Source: Barnesiella sp. WM24
GTDB lineage: Bacteria > Bacteroidota > Bacteroidia > Bacteroidales > Muribaculaceae
NCBI RefSeq assembly: GCF_004570975.1
Contig: NZ_SPPC01000002.1
Span: forward strand, 124,001-188,000
Reading direction: 5' to 3'
Length of the DNA stretch: 64,000 bases
Made by a program: the position numbers and the translations under genes. This document shows positions 46,719 through 54,455 of this stretch, in pieces (the stretch's first letter is position 1; each line of letters starts with the position of its first letter). Below the pieces are notes generated by a model. The model was not told the origin of the DNA and searched no databases. It worked only from the letters and a program-made list of their open reading frames with translations.

Positions 46719-48500
46719 ATGAACAAAGAATTGAACAATTCTCCTATCGAAGACTTCGATTGGGATGCCTATGAAAAAGGCGAAACCGCAGGTGAAAAGA
46801 GCCGCGAAGAACTCACCAAGACTTACGATGAGTCGCTCAACACCGTTAAAGACAAAGAAGTAATCGAAGGTACCATCATCGCCCTCAACAAGCGCGAAGC
46901 GGTGGTTAACATCGGCTACAAAAGCGACGGTATCATCCCCGTCAACGAATTCCGCTACAATCCCGACATCAAGGTCGGTGACGTTGTGGAAGTTTTCATC
47001 GAAAATCAGGAAGACAAGAAAGGTCAGCTGATCCTTTCTCACCGCAAGGCTCGCATGTCACGCTCTTGGGAGCGCGTCAACCAGGCTCTTGAAAACGATG
47101 AAATCATCAAGGGTTACATCAAGTGCCGCACAAAGGGTGGTATGATTGTCGATGTATTTGGCATCGAGGCATTCCTTCCCGGCTCTCAGATTGATGTTAA
47201 GCCTATCCGTGACTACGACCTCTTTGTGGGCAAGACCATGGAGTTCAAGGTCGTTAAGATCAATCAGGAATTCAAGAATGTTGTTGTTTCTCACAAGGCT
47301 CTTATCGAAGCCGAGCTTGAACAGCAGAAGAAAGAAATCATATCCAAGCTTGAGCGCGGTCAGGTGCTCAAGGGTGTGGTTAAGAATATCACCACTTATG
47401 GTGTATTCATCGACCTCGGCGGTGTTGACGGTCTTATCCACATCACCGACCTCTCTTGGGGCCGTGTCAACCACCCCGAAGAAGTGGTTAAGCTTGACCA
47501 GGAACTCGACGTCGTTATCATCGACTTCGATGACGAGCGCAAGCGTATCGCTCTCGGCTTGAAGCAGCTCCAGCCCCATCCCTGGGATGCCATCGACGCC
47601 AACCTCAAGGTAGGTGACAAGGTTAAGGGTAAAGTTGTTGTCATGACCGACTACGGCGCATTTGTTGAAATCGCTCCCGGCGTTGAAGGTCTTATCCACG
47701 TGTCAGAGATGTCATGGTCACAGCACCTCCGCTCTGCTCAGGACTTCATGAAGGTAGGCGACGAAGTAGAGGCTGTAATCCTTACCCTCGACCGCGACGA
47801 GCGCAAGATGTCACTCGGCATCAAGCAGCTCAAGAACGATCCCTGGGAAAACATCGAGACCAAATATCCGATCGGAAGCAAGCACACTGCAAAGGTGCGC
47901 AACTTCACCAACTTCGGTGTATTTGTTGAAATCGAAGAAGGCGTTGACGGCCTTATCCACATCAGCGACCTTTCTTGGACCAAGAAGATCAAGCACCCCT
48001 CTGAATTCACTCATGTAGGTGCCGACATCGACGTTCAGGTTCTCGAAATCGACAAGGACAACCGTCGTCTCAGCCTCGGTCACAAGCAGCTTGAAGACAA
48101 CCCCTGGGACGAGCTTGAATCAGTGTTCACTGTAGGAAGCATCCACCCCGGAACCATCGTTGAGATGCAGGACAAGGGCGGTGTAGTAGCTCTCCCCTAC
48201 GGAGTTGAAGGCTTCGCCACTCCCAAGCACCTCGTGAAGGAAGACGGTTCTCAGGCTCAGGTTAACGAGAAGCTCGACTTCAAGGTAATCGAGTTCAACA
48301 AGGACAACAAGCGCATATTCCTCTCTCACAGCCGCATCTTCGAAGACGAGGCTAAGGCTGAGAAGAACGAAGTGCGCAAGGCTCGCCGCGCAAGCAAGAA
48401 AGAGGAGCAGCCCGTAGTCAACACTCCTATCGAGCGCACTACCCTCGGTGACCTTGAAGAGCTTGCAGCACTCAAGGAGAAGCTTTCAGGCAAGAAGTAA
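46719..48500 (+). CDS. rpsA: 30S ribosomal protein S1
   Basis: 593 residues with six S1 (OB-fold) repeats; the central ones are nearly identical in their GVFVEIEEGVDGLIHISDLSW and DKDNRRLSLGHKQLEDNPWD blocks. It starts with an acidic tail (MNKELNNSPIEDFDWDAYEKGE) and ends Lys-rich (KLSGKK). S1 binds mRNA; since Bacteroidetes rarely use Shine-Dalgarno pairing, it is thought to be important in initiation there. Monocistronic between its promoter and the strong terminator at 48540. Confidence 0.97.
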   Translation: MNKELNNSPIEDFDWDAYEKGETAGEKSREELTKTYDESLNTVKDKEVIEGTIIALNKREAVVNIGYKSDGIIPVNEFRYNPDIKVGDVVEVFIENQEDKKGQLILSHRKARMSRSWERVNQALENDEIIKGYIKCRTKGGMIVDVFGIEAFLPGSQIDVKPIRDYDLFVGKTMEFKVVKINQEFKNVVVSHKALIEAELEQQKKEIISKLERGQVLKGVVKNITTYGVFIDLGGVDGLIHITDLSWGRVNHPEEVVKLDQELDVVIIDFDDERKRIALGLKQLQPHPWDAIDANLKVGDKVKGKVVVMTDYGAFVEIAPGVEGLIHVSEMSWSQHLRSAQDFMKVGDEVEAVILTLDRDERKMSLGIKQLKNDPWENIETKYPIGSKHTAKVRNFTNFGVFVEIEEGVDGLIHISDLSWTKKIKHPSEFTHVGADIDVQVLEIDKDNRRLSLGHKQLEDNPWDELESVFTVGSIHPGTIVEMQDKGGVVALPYGVEGFATPKHLVKEDGSQAQVNEKLDFKVIEFNKDNKRIFLSHSRIFEDEAKAEKNEVRKARRASKKEEQPVVNTPIERTTLGDLEELAALKEKLSGKK

Positions 48501-48539
48501 TCAACGACGATTACAGTTTTTTGACTGTCAACCGATAAG

Positions 48540-48583
48540 AAAGGTATGGTGCATGGTTTTGCGCCATACCTTTCCTCTTTTTA
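48540..48583 (+). terminator. Rho-independent terminator after rpsA
   Basis: AAGGTATGG...CCATACCTT perfect nine-base stem with an inner GC/GC pair, then CCTCTTTTT. About 40 bp past the rpsA stop. Confidence 0.88.
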
Positions 48584-48619
48584 TCCCTGTCACCAATCTA
48601 CTTATTTCAACAATTACCT

Positions 48620-48937
48620 ATGAGCGAGATATTACAATCATGGCACATGCTCGGACTGACAATCGGCATATGCACCTTTCTTGTAATCGGGCTGTTTCAT
48701 CCCGTAGTCGTAAAATGTGAATATTACTTCGGCACACGCTGCTGGTGGTGGTTTCTACTGCTTGGCGCTCTGGCAGTGATAGCGTCGATTATAGTAAGCG
48801 ACATCTTCTGGTCGGCACTTCTGGGTGTGGTAGGATTCTCTTCATTCTGGACCATCAAGGAGATATTCGAGCAGGAAGAGCGCGTAAAAAAGGGGTGGTT
48901 TCCGCGCAATCCGCGCCGCACCTACCCCTGGGATTAA
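48620..48937 (+). CDS. DUF4491 family small membrane protein
   Basis: 105 residues with three predicted membrane helices: LGLTIGICTFLVIGLFHPVV, WWFLLLGALAVIASIIVSDI and a third around LLGVVGFSSFWTIKEIF, then EQEERVKKGWFPRNPRR. This matches the DUF4491 family, of unknown role. The ending FPRNPRRTYPW is cytoplasmic by the positive-inside rule. It is convergent with the TPM-domain gene. Confidence 0.82.
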   Translation: MSEILQSWHMLGLTIGICTFLVIGLFHPVVVKCEYYFGTRCWWWFLLLGALAVIASIIVSDIFWSALLGVVGFSSFWTIKEIFEQEERVKKGWFPRNPRRTYPWD

Positions 48938-48970
48938 GCCTATATAATGTCAGGTGAACACAGAGCGGCT

Positions 48971-50230
48971 TCACCAGCCGCCTGACGCACCGCCGCCGCC
49001 GGTCATGCCGCCGCCAAACGAACCTCCTGAAAAGCCGCCGCCGCCAAAACCGCCGCCTCTGCCTCCACCCGGAGGCATAATGATTACCGGAGGCACTGCA
49101 ACCTTAGGAATGTTGTAATAGCGCATGTCCTCGTAGCCGCAGTTTCGGCAACCGTAGATTTTCACGCCCTTGCCCTCGCTGCTTGTCGTGGCGCGCGCCA
49201 CTATACGGTCGGCTCTGAGCGATGACGCACGCGCCCCGCAACGTGGACACACCTGATAGCTCGACGCCTGGTTGACAAAAGGCAATATGTCGGTCTCGCC
49301 GCAGTTGTCACAGAGCCACACATCATAATCAACCGAGTTAAGACGCTCCTCGACATCCTGCTGCGGCGTAAGATAGGCGTTATCCTTATCCTCGGGCAGA
49401 CGGTGCATCTTATGATGACAGTTGGGACACACCCTCCGGCGCACCCTCATATAGCGAATTGTCAACCACATCACGAGCAGAACCACAAAAGGAATGCCAA
49501 GACCTATGAACCCGATAAACAGCCCCGGAGTCATCAAATTACGGAGCGCATGGTAACGATGGTAACGGTCATCCCTCCTGGTGCGTGAGAGCGTGATGAA
49601 AAACAACAGCAGCAGCACTCCCGAAAGCACTCCTCCCATAATAAGCCAATACTTGAATATCTCCTCGCCATCCGACTCGCGGTTTATCCTGTCATTCTCA
49701 TATTTTGACATCAGTTCCTCGGTGGCGCCGGGCGTAGTGGCAAGACGGTCAATCTCGCCGACAGCCGCAATCACGCCCCCGTCATAATCGCCCTGCTTGA
49801 ATTCGGGCGCGGCGAAGTTGCGTATTATTCTTCCGGCAATAATGTCGGGCACTACACCCTCCATTCCGTAGCCTGTGCGGATAGCCATCCGCCGGTCATC
49901 CTTGCTCACAAGAAAGAGCAGACCGTTGTCCTTGTCCTTCTTGCCTATCCCCCACTCCGTAAACAGCTCCGTGGCAAAGTCGTCGATGTCGCCGCCCTCA
50001 ATGGCGTCGACCACCACCACTACCACCTCAGCCGATGTCTGCTGCCAGAGGTCGGCAAGCTGCGCGTTAAGGCGCGCTTCGGCGTCAGCGCTGAGGATGC
50101 CGTCGGGGTTGCTCACATAGCGCGTGCGGTCGGCCACATGCACGTTGGGTATATCCTTGACGCCATAGGTCGCAGCCTCCGCGGCAACCATGACTATAAT
50201 TGTAATCAGCGATAGCAATACACGTCTCAT
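48971..50230 (-). CDS. TPM-domain protein with zinc ribbons and glycine-rich tail
   Basis: 419 residues: signal peptide (MRRVLLSLITIIVMVAAEAA), TPM domain (about 25-170, VSNPDGILSADAEARLNAQL, GIGKKDKDNGLLFLVSKDDRRMAI, GYGMEGVVPDIIAGRI), then two membrane helices around 200-255. After these come four CxxC pairs (CPNC, CDNC, CPRC, CRNC), enough for two zinc ribbons, and a tail of almost pure Gly/Phe/Ser ending GGGGASGGW. TPM proteins (YgcG/Psb32 type) act in membrane or photosystem quality control elsewhere; the function here is unknown. It follows dgt by 25 bp and is likely cotranscribed. Confidence 0.85.
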   Translation of the reverse strand: MRRVLLSLITIIVMVAAEAATYGVKDIPNVHVADRTRYVSNPDGILSADAEARLNAQLADLWQQTSAEVVVVVVDAIEGGDIDDFATELFTEWGIGKKDKDNGLLFLVSKDDRRMAIRTGYGMEGVVPDIIAGRIIRNFAAPEFKQGDYDGGVIAAVGEIDRLATTPGATEELMSKYENDRINRESDGEEIFKYWLIMGGVLSGVLLLLFFITLSRTRRDDRYHRYHALRNLMTPGLFIGFIGLGIPFVVLLVMWLTIRYMRVRRRVCPNCHHKMHRLPEDKDNAYLTPQQDVEERLNSVDYDVWLCDNCGETDILPFVNQASSYQVCPRCGARASSLRADRIVARATTSSEGKGVKIYGCRNCGYEDMRYYNIPKVAVPPVIIMPPGGGRGGGFGGGGFSGGSFGGGMTGGGGASGGW

Positions 50231-50255
50231 AATCTAACTTTTATAATATAACATA

Positions 50256-51611
50256 TCACACAGCGGGAAGGCTCATCCCGTGAAGCTTGCGGTAAAGGTC
50301 GAGCGCATAGACGTCGGTCATGCCCGAGATATGGTCGAGCACCGCCTGCACCTTACCGTAAAGAGTGTCGGCAGCGGTGTCATACTGTGCCGGCACCTTG
50401 CTCAACAGCAGCGACGAATAGTTAAGCTCCGGAAATCTCACCGCGTGAATCAGCTTCTCCATCAGAAACGATATGATGCGGCTACCGGCAAGCTCGACAT
50501 CCACGACATCGCCCGCCCGGTAAATCTTGTCCCAGGCAAGCGCCGAACACCGCCTGTAGCCGTCGCGTTCAAGCGGGTCGACATGGTCGAGCAGACAACC
50601 CTTGAACTCTCCGGCAAGTATCTCCTCCTCATGCGTCACAAACGCCCTTGCACACTGCTTCACGAGAGCGCCTATGACGCAACTGCGCAGATAGGCTATC
50701 TTCTCGTTGGGGTCCTCCACGTGGTTCATCGCCCTGTGCATGCGCTCACGCTGCGTCTCGCTGAAAAATCCCATGAAAAGGTCGATGACCTCGGCAGTTG
50801 TCAGCACCCTCAGCTTGTGGGCGTCCTCTATATCCATTACCTGATAGCATATGTCGTCGGAAGCCTCGACGATATAGACCAGCGGATGACGCGCGTAACA
50901 CATCTCTCCCCGCTCGCCATAACGCGGCAACAGTCCGAGCTCGTCGGCGATGCGCCTGAATGTCTCGCGCTCAGAGCTGAAAAAGCCAAACTTGCTCTTC
51001 TGCCCCGCCAGGCGCGACTCATAGGGATACTTCACTATCGAGGCGAGCATCGAGTAGGTCATGGCAAAGCCGCCGGGACGCCGCCCCTTGAACTGATGGG
51101 TGAGCAGGCGCAGTGAATTGGCGTTGCCTTCGAAATGGGTGAGGTCACACCACTCCGCCTCGCTCAACTCACTCTCCAGCACAGCCCCGGGACCCTCGCT
51201 GAAAAAGGTGGAGATCGCTTTCTCGCCCGAATGTCCGAAAGGCGGATTACCAAGGTCGTGGGCGAGACATGCCGCCCCCACTATCTCGTCGAGCGCGTCA
51301 AGCTTATCCACCCATGACTCTGAGGCATATTTCAGCTTCAGGGCCGAGCTCACCTCATTGGCGAGCGAACGCCCCACTGAAGCCACCTCCATCGAGTGGG
51401 TCAATCGGTTATGCACAAAAATGCTTCCCGGGAGCGGAAACACCTGGGTCTTGTTTTGCAGCCGCCTGAAAGGCGATGAAAACACAAGACGGTCAAAGTC
51501 GCGCTGAAAGTCGCTGCGCGTTCCGGGCTTGGACTCGTGGTAGTCCTCAAGACCGAAGCGCTTGTCACATATCAGCCTGTCCCAGTTCATCAGGTCAATT
51601 GTATTATTCAT
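50256..51611 (-). CDS. dgt: Deoxyguanosinetriphosphate triphosphohydrolase
   Basis: 451 residues of the HD-domain dNTPase family; hydrolyses dGTP to deoxyguanosine and triphosphate. The N-terminal FSSPFRRLQNKTQVFPLPG and HNRLTHSMEVASVGRSLA supply the first His, and AHDLGNPPFGHSGEKAI the HD pair, followed by YIVEASDDICYQVMDIEDA with the last Asp. Start MNNTIDLMNWDRLI is the first ATG. First gene of a leftward pair with the TPM gene. Confidence 0.93.
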   Translation of the reverse strand: MNNTIDLMNWDRLICDKRFGLEDYHESKPGTRSDFQRDFDRLVFSSPFRRLQNKTQVFPLPGSIFVHNRLTHSMEVASVGRSLANEVSSALKLKYASESWVDKLDALDEIVGAACLAHDLGNPPFGHSGEKAISTFFSEGPGAVLESELSEAEWCDLTHFEGNANSLRLLTHQFKGRRPGGFAMTYSMLASIVKYPYESRLAGQKSKFGFFSSERETFRRIADELGLLPRYGERGEMCYARHPLVYIVEASDDICYQVMDIEDAHKLRVLTTAEVIDLFMGFFSETQRERMHRAMNHVEDPNEKIAYLRSCVIGALVKQCARAFVTHEEEILAGEFKGCLLDHVDPLERDGYRRCSALAWDKIYRAGDVVDVELAGSRIISFLMEKLIHAVRFPELNYSSLLLSKVPAQYDTAADTLYGKVQAVLDHISGMTDVYALDLYRKLHGMSLPAV

Positions 51612-51746
51612 AATTCAATACACCGAAATTACCACTTTTTTCTCAATCGGCAAAGACAAGAGAAAAAATTAATCGTCATAGCGCGGCGCGACGCTGTCAA
51701 AGCGCTACCCGCCCTCTCCCGACTCGCTTAGATAGGGATTTTTCAC

Positions 51747-51754
51747 TATCTTTG
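51747..51754 (+). promoter_or_regulatory. -7 box of the TPR/HTH regulator gene
   Basis: TATCTTTG, exact consensus, 20 bp before the ATG at 51775. Confidence 0.5.
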
Positions 51755-51774
51755 CACCTCAAGATTGCCTTTTT

Positions 51775-53454
51775 ATGAGAAATATCATTCTGCTCTATAT
51801 AGTCCTTATAATAGCCTCTGCCACGGGTTGCTCGCGCCATAGCGCCGCCGACTCTACCCTTGACCGTGCCGACTCGCTGATGGAAAGCCGCCCCGACTCG
51901 GATCTCACCCTGCTGCGCGCCATCGACAGCTCTTCCCTGTCACGCCGCGCGACCTGCGCCCGCTACGCCCTGCTCATGTCGCAGGCTCTTGACAAAAACT
52001 ATATCGACGTCACCTCCGATTCCCTGATTTCAATCGCCACAGCCTACTATGCCGACCGCTCCGACTCCCCCGAGCTGATGAAGTCGCTATTCTACCGGGC
52101 AAGGACATATTATAACGACAGTCGATTTGACCGCGCCACTATAGACGCAACCCATGCCTACGAGATTGCCGTCAAACTCGACGACCCCTTCTGGACAGGC
52201 AAAACCGCCGACCTCTTAGCCGACATATTTTGCGAGACTTATAATAAAGAAGAATGCATAAATTTCAGAAAAACAGCGGTTTCATCATATGCATCGGCTT
52301 CAAACAATTATTTTCACGACTGGGCACTTACTAATCTCGCGATAGACTATATTAATAATGAGAAGCCAGAGAAAGCTTTATCCATTACTGACTCTTTAAT
52401 GCAAAATTCAGCTTTTGCTTTTCAAGATTCATCTTTTACTGCACAGTGCCTTAATATAATGTTTCAATCACATTTTGACAAAAATCAATTAAACGATGCT
52501 AAGGAATTTATATATAAGATGTCCCAATATTCATCCAAACAATTTACAGCTGCAAATTACAGCGACATGGCAATCATCGAAATTCAACTTGGAAACTTAT
52601 CAACAGCCAAATCTTACATCGATTCTGCCGTAATATTGTGTGACACACTTAAAATCCAAGACATTATCGCCATTGAAACAGCAAAACTGGAATTTGCTCG
52701 TAAAACGGGAGATATATACGGACAATCGGAGCTAACTGAAAAGATCTTCAGCATCCAAAACAACGAAATAAGAAAAATCCTTAAGCAATCAGCTATAGGT
52801 GTCCAACGTGATTTCTATAACCATCAGTTGATGCTTACATTACAAAAAGAAAACCGCATAAAAAAATCCATTATTACATGGAGCATTCTTTCCTTAATTA
52901 TATTTGTCGCGTTATTGCTCCTTTTCATTACCATAATTAAACTGAAAAACAGGAATCTCGAATTAAAAATGAACGAAGTAGCACTTCTCTCTGCTGAAAT
53001 CAACAAGAGAGACAGTGAGACAGATAGCGTTAATGACAACCGTTTGCGTAACATGGTAGACAAACTGCTATCAGAGAGATTCACTTTAATAAACAAGTTT
53101 TTTGATGAGTATTATGAAAATGGAGACTCACCAGTTGGTAAAACAGCCATATTTAACCGAGTAGAAAAGGAGATTAAGAATCTATCCTCAAAGAAAAATC
53201 TAAATGAAATTGAGTGTTTAGTCAACGAGACTCTTGATGACATTATATTTCGCTTTAGAAAAGAATTCCCTGAGTTAAGCTCGGACGATGTAACTTTTTT
53301 CATGCTTAATGTTGCTGGCTTATCACCACGAGCCATAGGTCTTTTCTTAAAAATAAAGTTAAAAACAGTCTATACAAAAAAGGCCCGCCTAAAAGATCGA
53401 ATTTTGAATTCAACCTCAACTGATACAGACGAATTCCTTGCAAAACTATCATAA
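51775..53454 (+). CDS. Membrane-anchored TPR protein with C-terminal helix-turn-helix
   Basis: 559 residues. Signal/lipobox at the N-terminus (SATGC, Cys19), TPR-like helical pairs over about 25-350 (ELMKSLFYRARTYYNDSRFDRATIDATHAYEIA), one membrane helix near 365-388 (IITWSILSLIIFVALLLLFI), a cytoplasmic coiled coil, and a LuxR-like helix-turn-helix at the end (GLSPRAIGLFLKIKLKTVYTKKARLKDRIL). This layout occurs in Bacteroidales regulators that sense on the periplasmic side and bind DNA inside. It is placed directly ahead of the RiPP genes and may control them. Base composition switches from GC-rich (41 of 60 bases at 51841-51900) to AT-rich (18 of 60 at 52381-52440) within the reading frame, near 52240, suggesting a mosaic gene. 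Confidence 0.8.
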   Translation: MRNIILLYIVLIIASATGCSRHSAADSTLDRADSLMESRPDSDLTLLRAIDSSSLSRRATCARYALLMSQALDKNYIDVTSDSLISIATAYYADRSDSPELMKSLFYRARTYYNDSRFDRATIDATHAYEIAVKLDDPFWTGKTADLLADIFCETYNKEECINFRKTAVSSYASASNNYFHDWALTNLAIDYINNEKPEKALSITDSLMQNSAFAFQDSSFTAQCLNIMFQSHFDKNQLNDAKEFIYKMSQYSSKQFTAANYSDMAIIEIQLGNLSTAKSYIDSAVILCDTLKIQDIIAIETAKLEFARKTGDIYGQSELTEKIFSIQNNEIRKILKQSAIGVQRDFYNHQLMLTLQKENRIKKSIITWSILSLIIFVALLLLFITIIKLKNRNLELKMNEVALLSAEINKRDSETDSVNDNRLRNMVDKLLSERFTLINKFFDEYYENGDSPVGKTAIFNRVEKEIKNLSSKKNLNEIECLVNETLDDIIFRFRKEFPELSSDDVTFFMLNVAGLSPRAIGLFLKIKLKTVYTKKARLKDRILNSTSTDTDEFLAKLS

Positions 53455-53521
53455 ACAACTAATTAACAAGTAATTACGTCAATTTCTTCACAACTCAAGT
53501 CAATCCCCTGAAACACAATAC

Positions 53522-53563
53522 ATTACGCGTTGAAGAAAAATTAATTTTTCTTCAACGCGTAAT
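53522..53563. terminator. Perfect 42-bp palindrome, probable bidirectional terminator
   Basis: ATTACGCGTTGAAGAAAAATT is followed at once by its exact complement, with no loop. In RNA this gives a long stem with an A/T-rich top; the run of T in the right arm resembles an intrinsic terminator. It lies 68 bp past the regulator's stop and 110 bp before the next gene. Two imperfect copies of its ATTACG...GAAGAA half lie on either side (53473-53490 and 53581-53600), so a regulator-binding role is possible instead. Confidence 0.6.
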
Positions 53564-53643
53564 ATTCTATTCGTCAATAGATTACGTTAGCTGGTGAAGA
53601 ATATTTAAAAGTGGGAAAAATTCAGATATTATAAAAATCCACA

Positions 53644-53651
53644 TACATTTG
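53644..53651 (+). promoter_or_regulatory. -7 box ahead of the RiPP genes
   Basis: TACATTTG, exact consensus, 24 bp before the ATG at 53676. This is the likely start of the transcript that carries the DUF3244-like gene, the precursor and the maturase. No clear -33 TTG, which would fit an activator-dependent promoter. Confidence 0.5.
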
Positions 53652-53675
53652 CGGTTAATTCAAATCAAACAGACA

Positions 53676-54047
53676 ATGAAAAATTTTACAATTATTATCT
53701 TATTATTAATCTCATTTGTATTTGGAACGTCTTTCAGTACATATGCTCAACAGACGAGTTCCAATAAACTGGAACGAATTCCCATGAAAAAAAACAAAGG
53801 AGAAAGACCTCGTATGCCAGCTATGATAACTGTTGACTGCTGGTATGGAAATGGAGAACTCAGCATCGAGTTTCGCGATCCGGAAGGAGAATGTGATATC
53901 ACAGTAACCGACACTGCAACCGGTTTTACCGTGACTGACACTTTTGACTCGACTCTACCCTATACCATATATATAGGTACTCCACAATCGGCTACCATCA
54001 CCCTCTCCACCGAAGAGGGCAACACCTACTATGGTGAAATCCATTGA
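53676..54047 (+). CDS. Small secreted DUF3244-like protein
   Basis: 123 residues from the ATG at 53676 (MKNFTIIILLLISFVFGTSF, a Sec signal cleaved near TYAQ). The mature ~95 residues form a single beta-sandwich pattern: MITVDCWYGNGELSIEF, GECDITVTDTATGFTVTDT, YTIYIG, ITLSTEEGNTYYGEI, as in Bacteroidales DUF3244 proteins. Two cysteines are present. No known function. Its position between the regulator and the precursor gene suggests it belongs to the peptide system, for example as a periplasmic partner or self-protection protein; that is inference only. Confidence 0.72.
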   Translation: MKNFTIIILLLISFVFGTSFSTYAQQTSSNKLERIPMKKNKGERPRMPAMITVDCWYGNGELSIEFRDPEGECDITVTDTATGFTVTDTFDSTLPYTIYIGTPQSATITLSTEEGNTYYGEIH

Positions 54048-54108
54048 CAAAAAACTGAAATTTATTTGCGCGAATAAATTATATTTATTAACTTTAAAAA
54101 ATTAAATC

Positions 54109-54384
54109 ATGTCAAAGTTCAAAATGACTGTATTTTCAGAAATACCGGTTCATCCAATCACATTGGATGAAATAAAAGGAGGCGTAAGTCAACCGAAAGG
54201 ATTGTGCTGTATGGTAAACAGTGCCAAATGCAACACAAATTCATGTACAGGCAATAAAGTATCTTGTAAAACTGACCAATGCAACGGAAATTCTGTTGTC
54301 TGTAAAACTCTTGGGGTCGGACCATGGAATTGCCCTTCACTATGCCCTAAGTATGATCCAACTTGCCTAACATACGGATATTAA
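54109..54384 (+). CDS. Cysteine-rich RiPP precursor peptide with double-glycine leader
   Basis: 91 residues. The first 25 form a leader ending LDEIKGG, the site cut by C39 peptidases (the exporter at 60668 has one). The 66-residue core has ten cysteines. After a CC pair the spacing alternates x6, x4, x6, x4, x6, and the stretch KCNTNSCTGNKVS is followed by CKTDQCNGNSVV and CKT, a clear internal repeat of the form C-x-T-x-x-C-x-G-N-x-V-x. The C-terminal part WNCPSLCPKYDPTC breaks the rhythm. A radical SAM/SPASM gene follows 71 bp later. The leader style fits the GG-Bacteroidales precursor families; the core pattern I do not recognise. Product and bioactivity unknown. Confidence 0.85.
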   Translation: MSKFKMTVFSEIPVHPITLDEIKGGVSQPKGLCCMVNSAKCNTNSCTGNKVSCKTDQCNGNSVVCKTLGVGPWNCPSLCPKYDPTCLTYGY

Positions 54385-54455
54385 TCCCATTTCAATTATT
54401 TTGCTTACCTGCGAAAGTAAAACTTGCAGGTAAGCATTTCAAACAATCAACAAAA

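Noticed and set aside
46707-47699. Two minus-strand frames of 111 and 213 codons
   Set aside because: Shadows of the repeated S1 domains in rpsA; their repeats only mirror the S1 repeats.
50280-51116. 278-codon open frame on the plus strand
   Set aside because: Antisense to dgt, with a composition mirroring that gene and no domain motifs.
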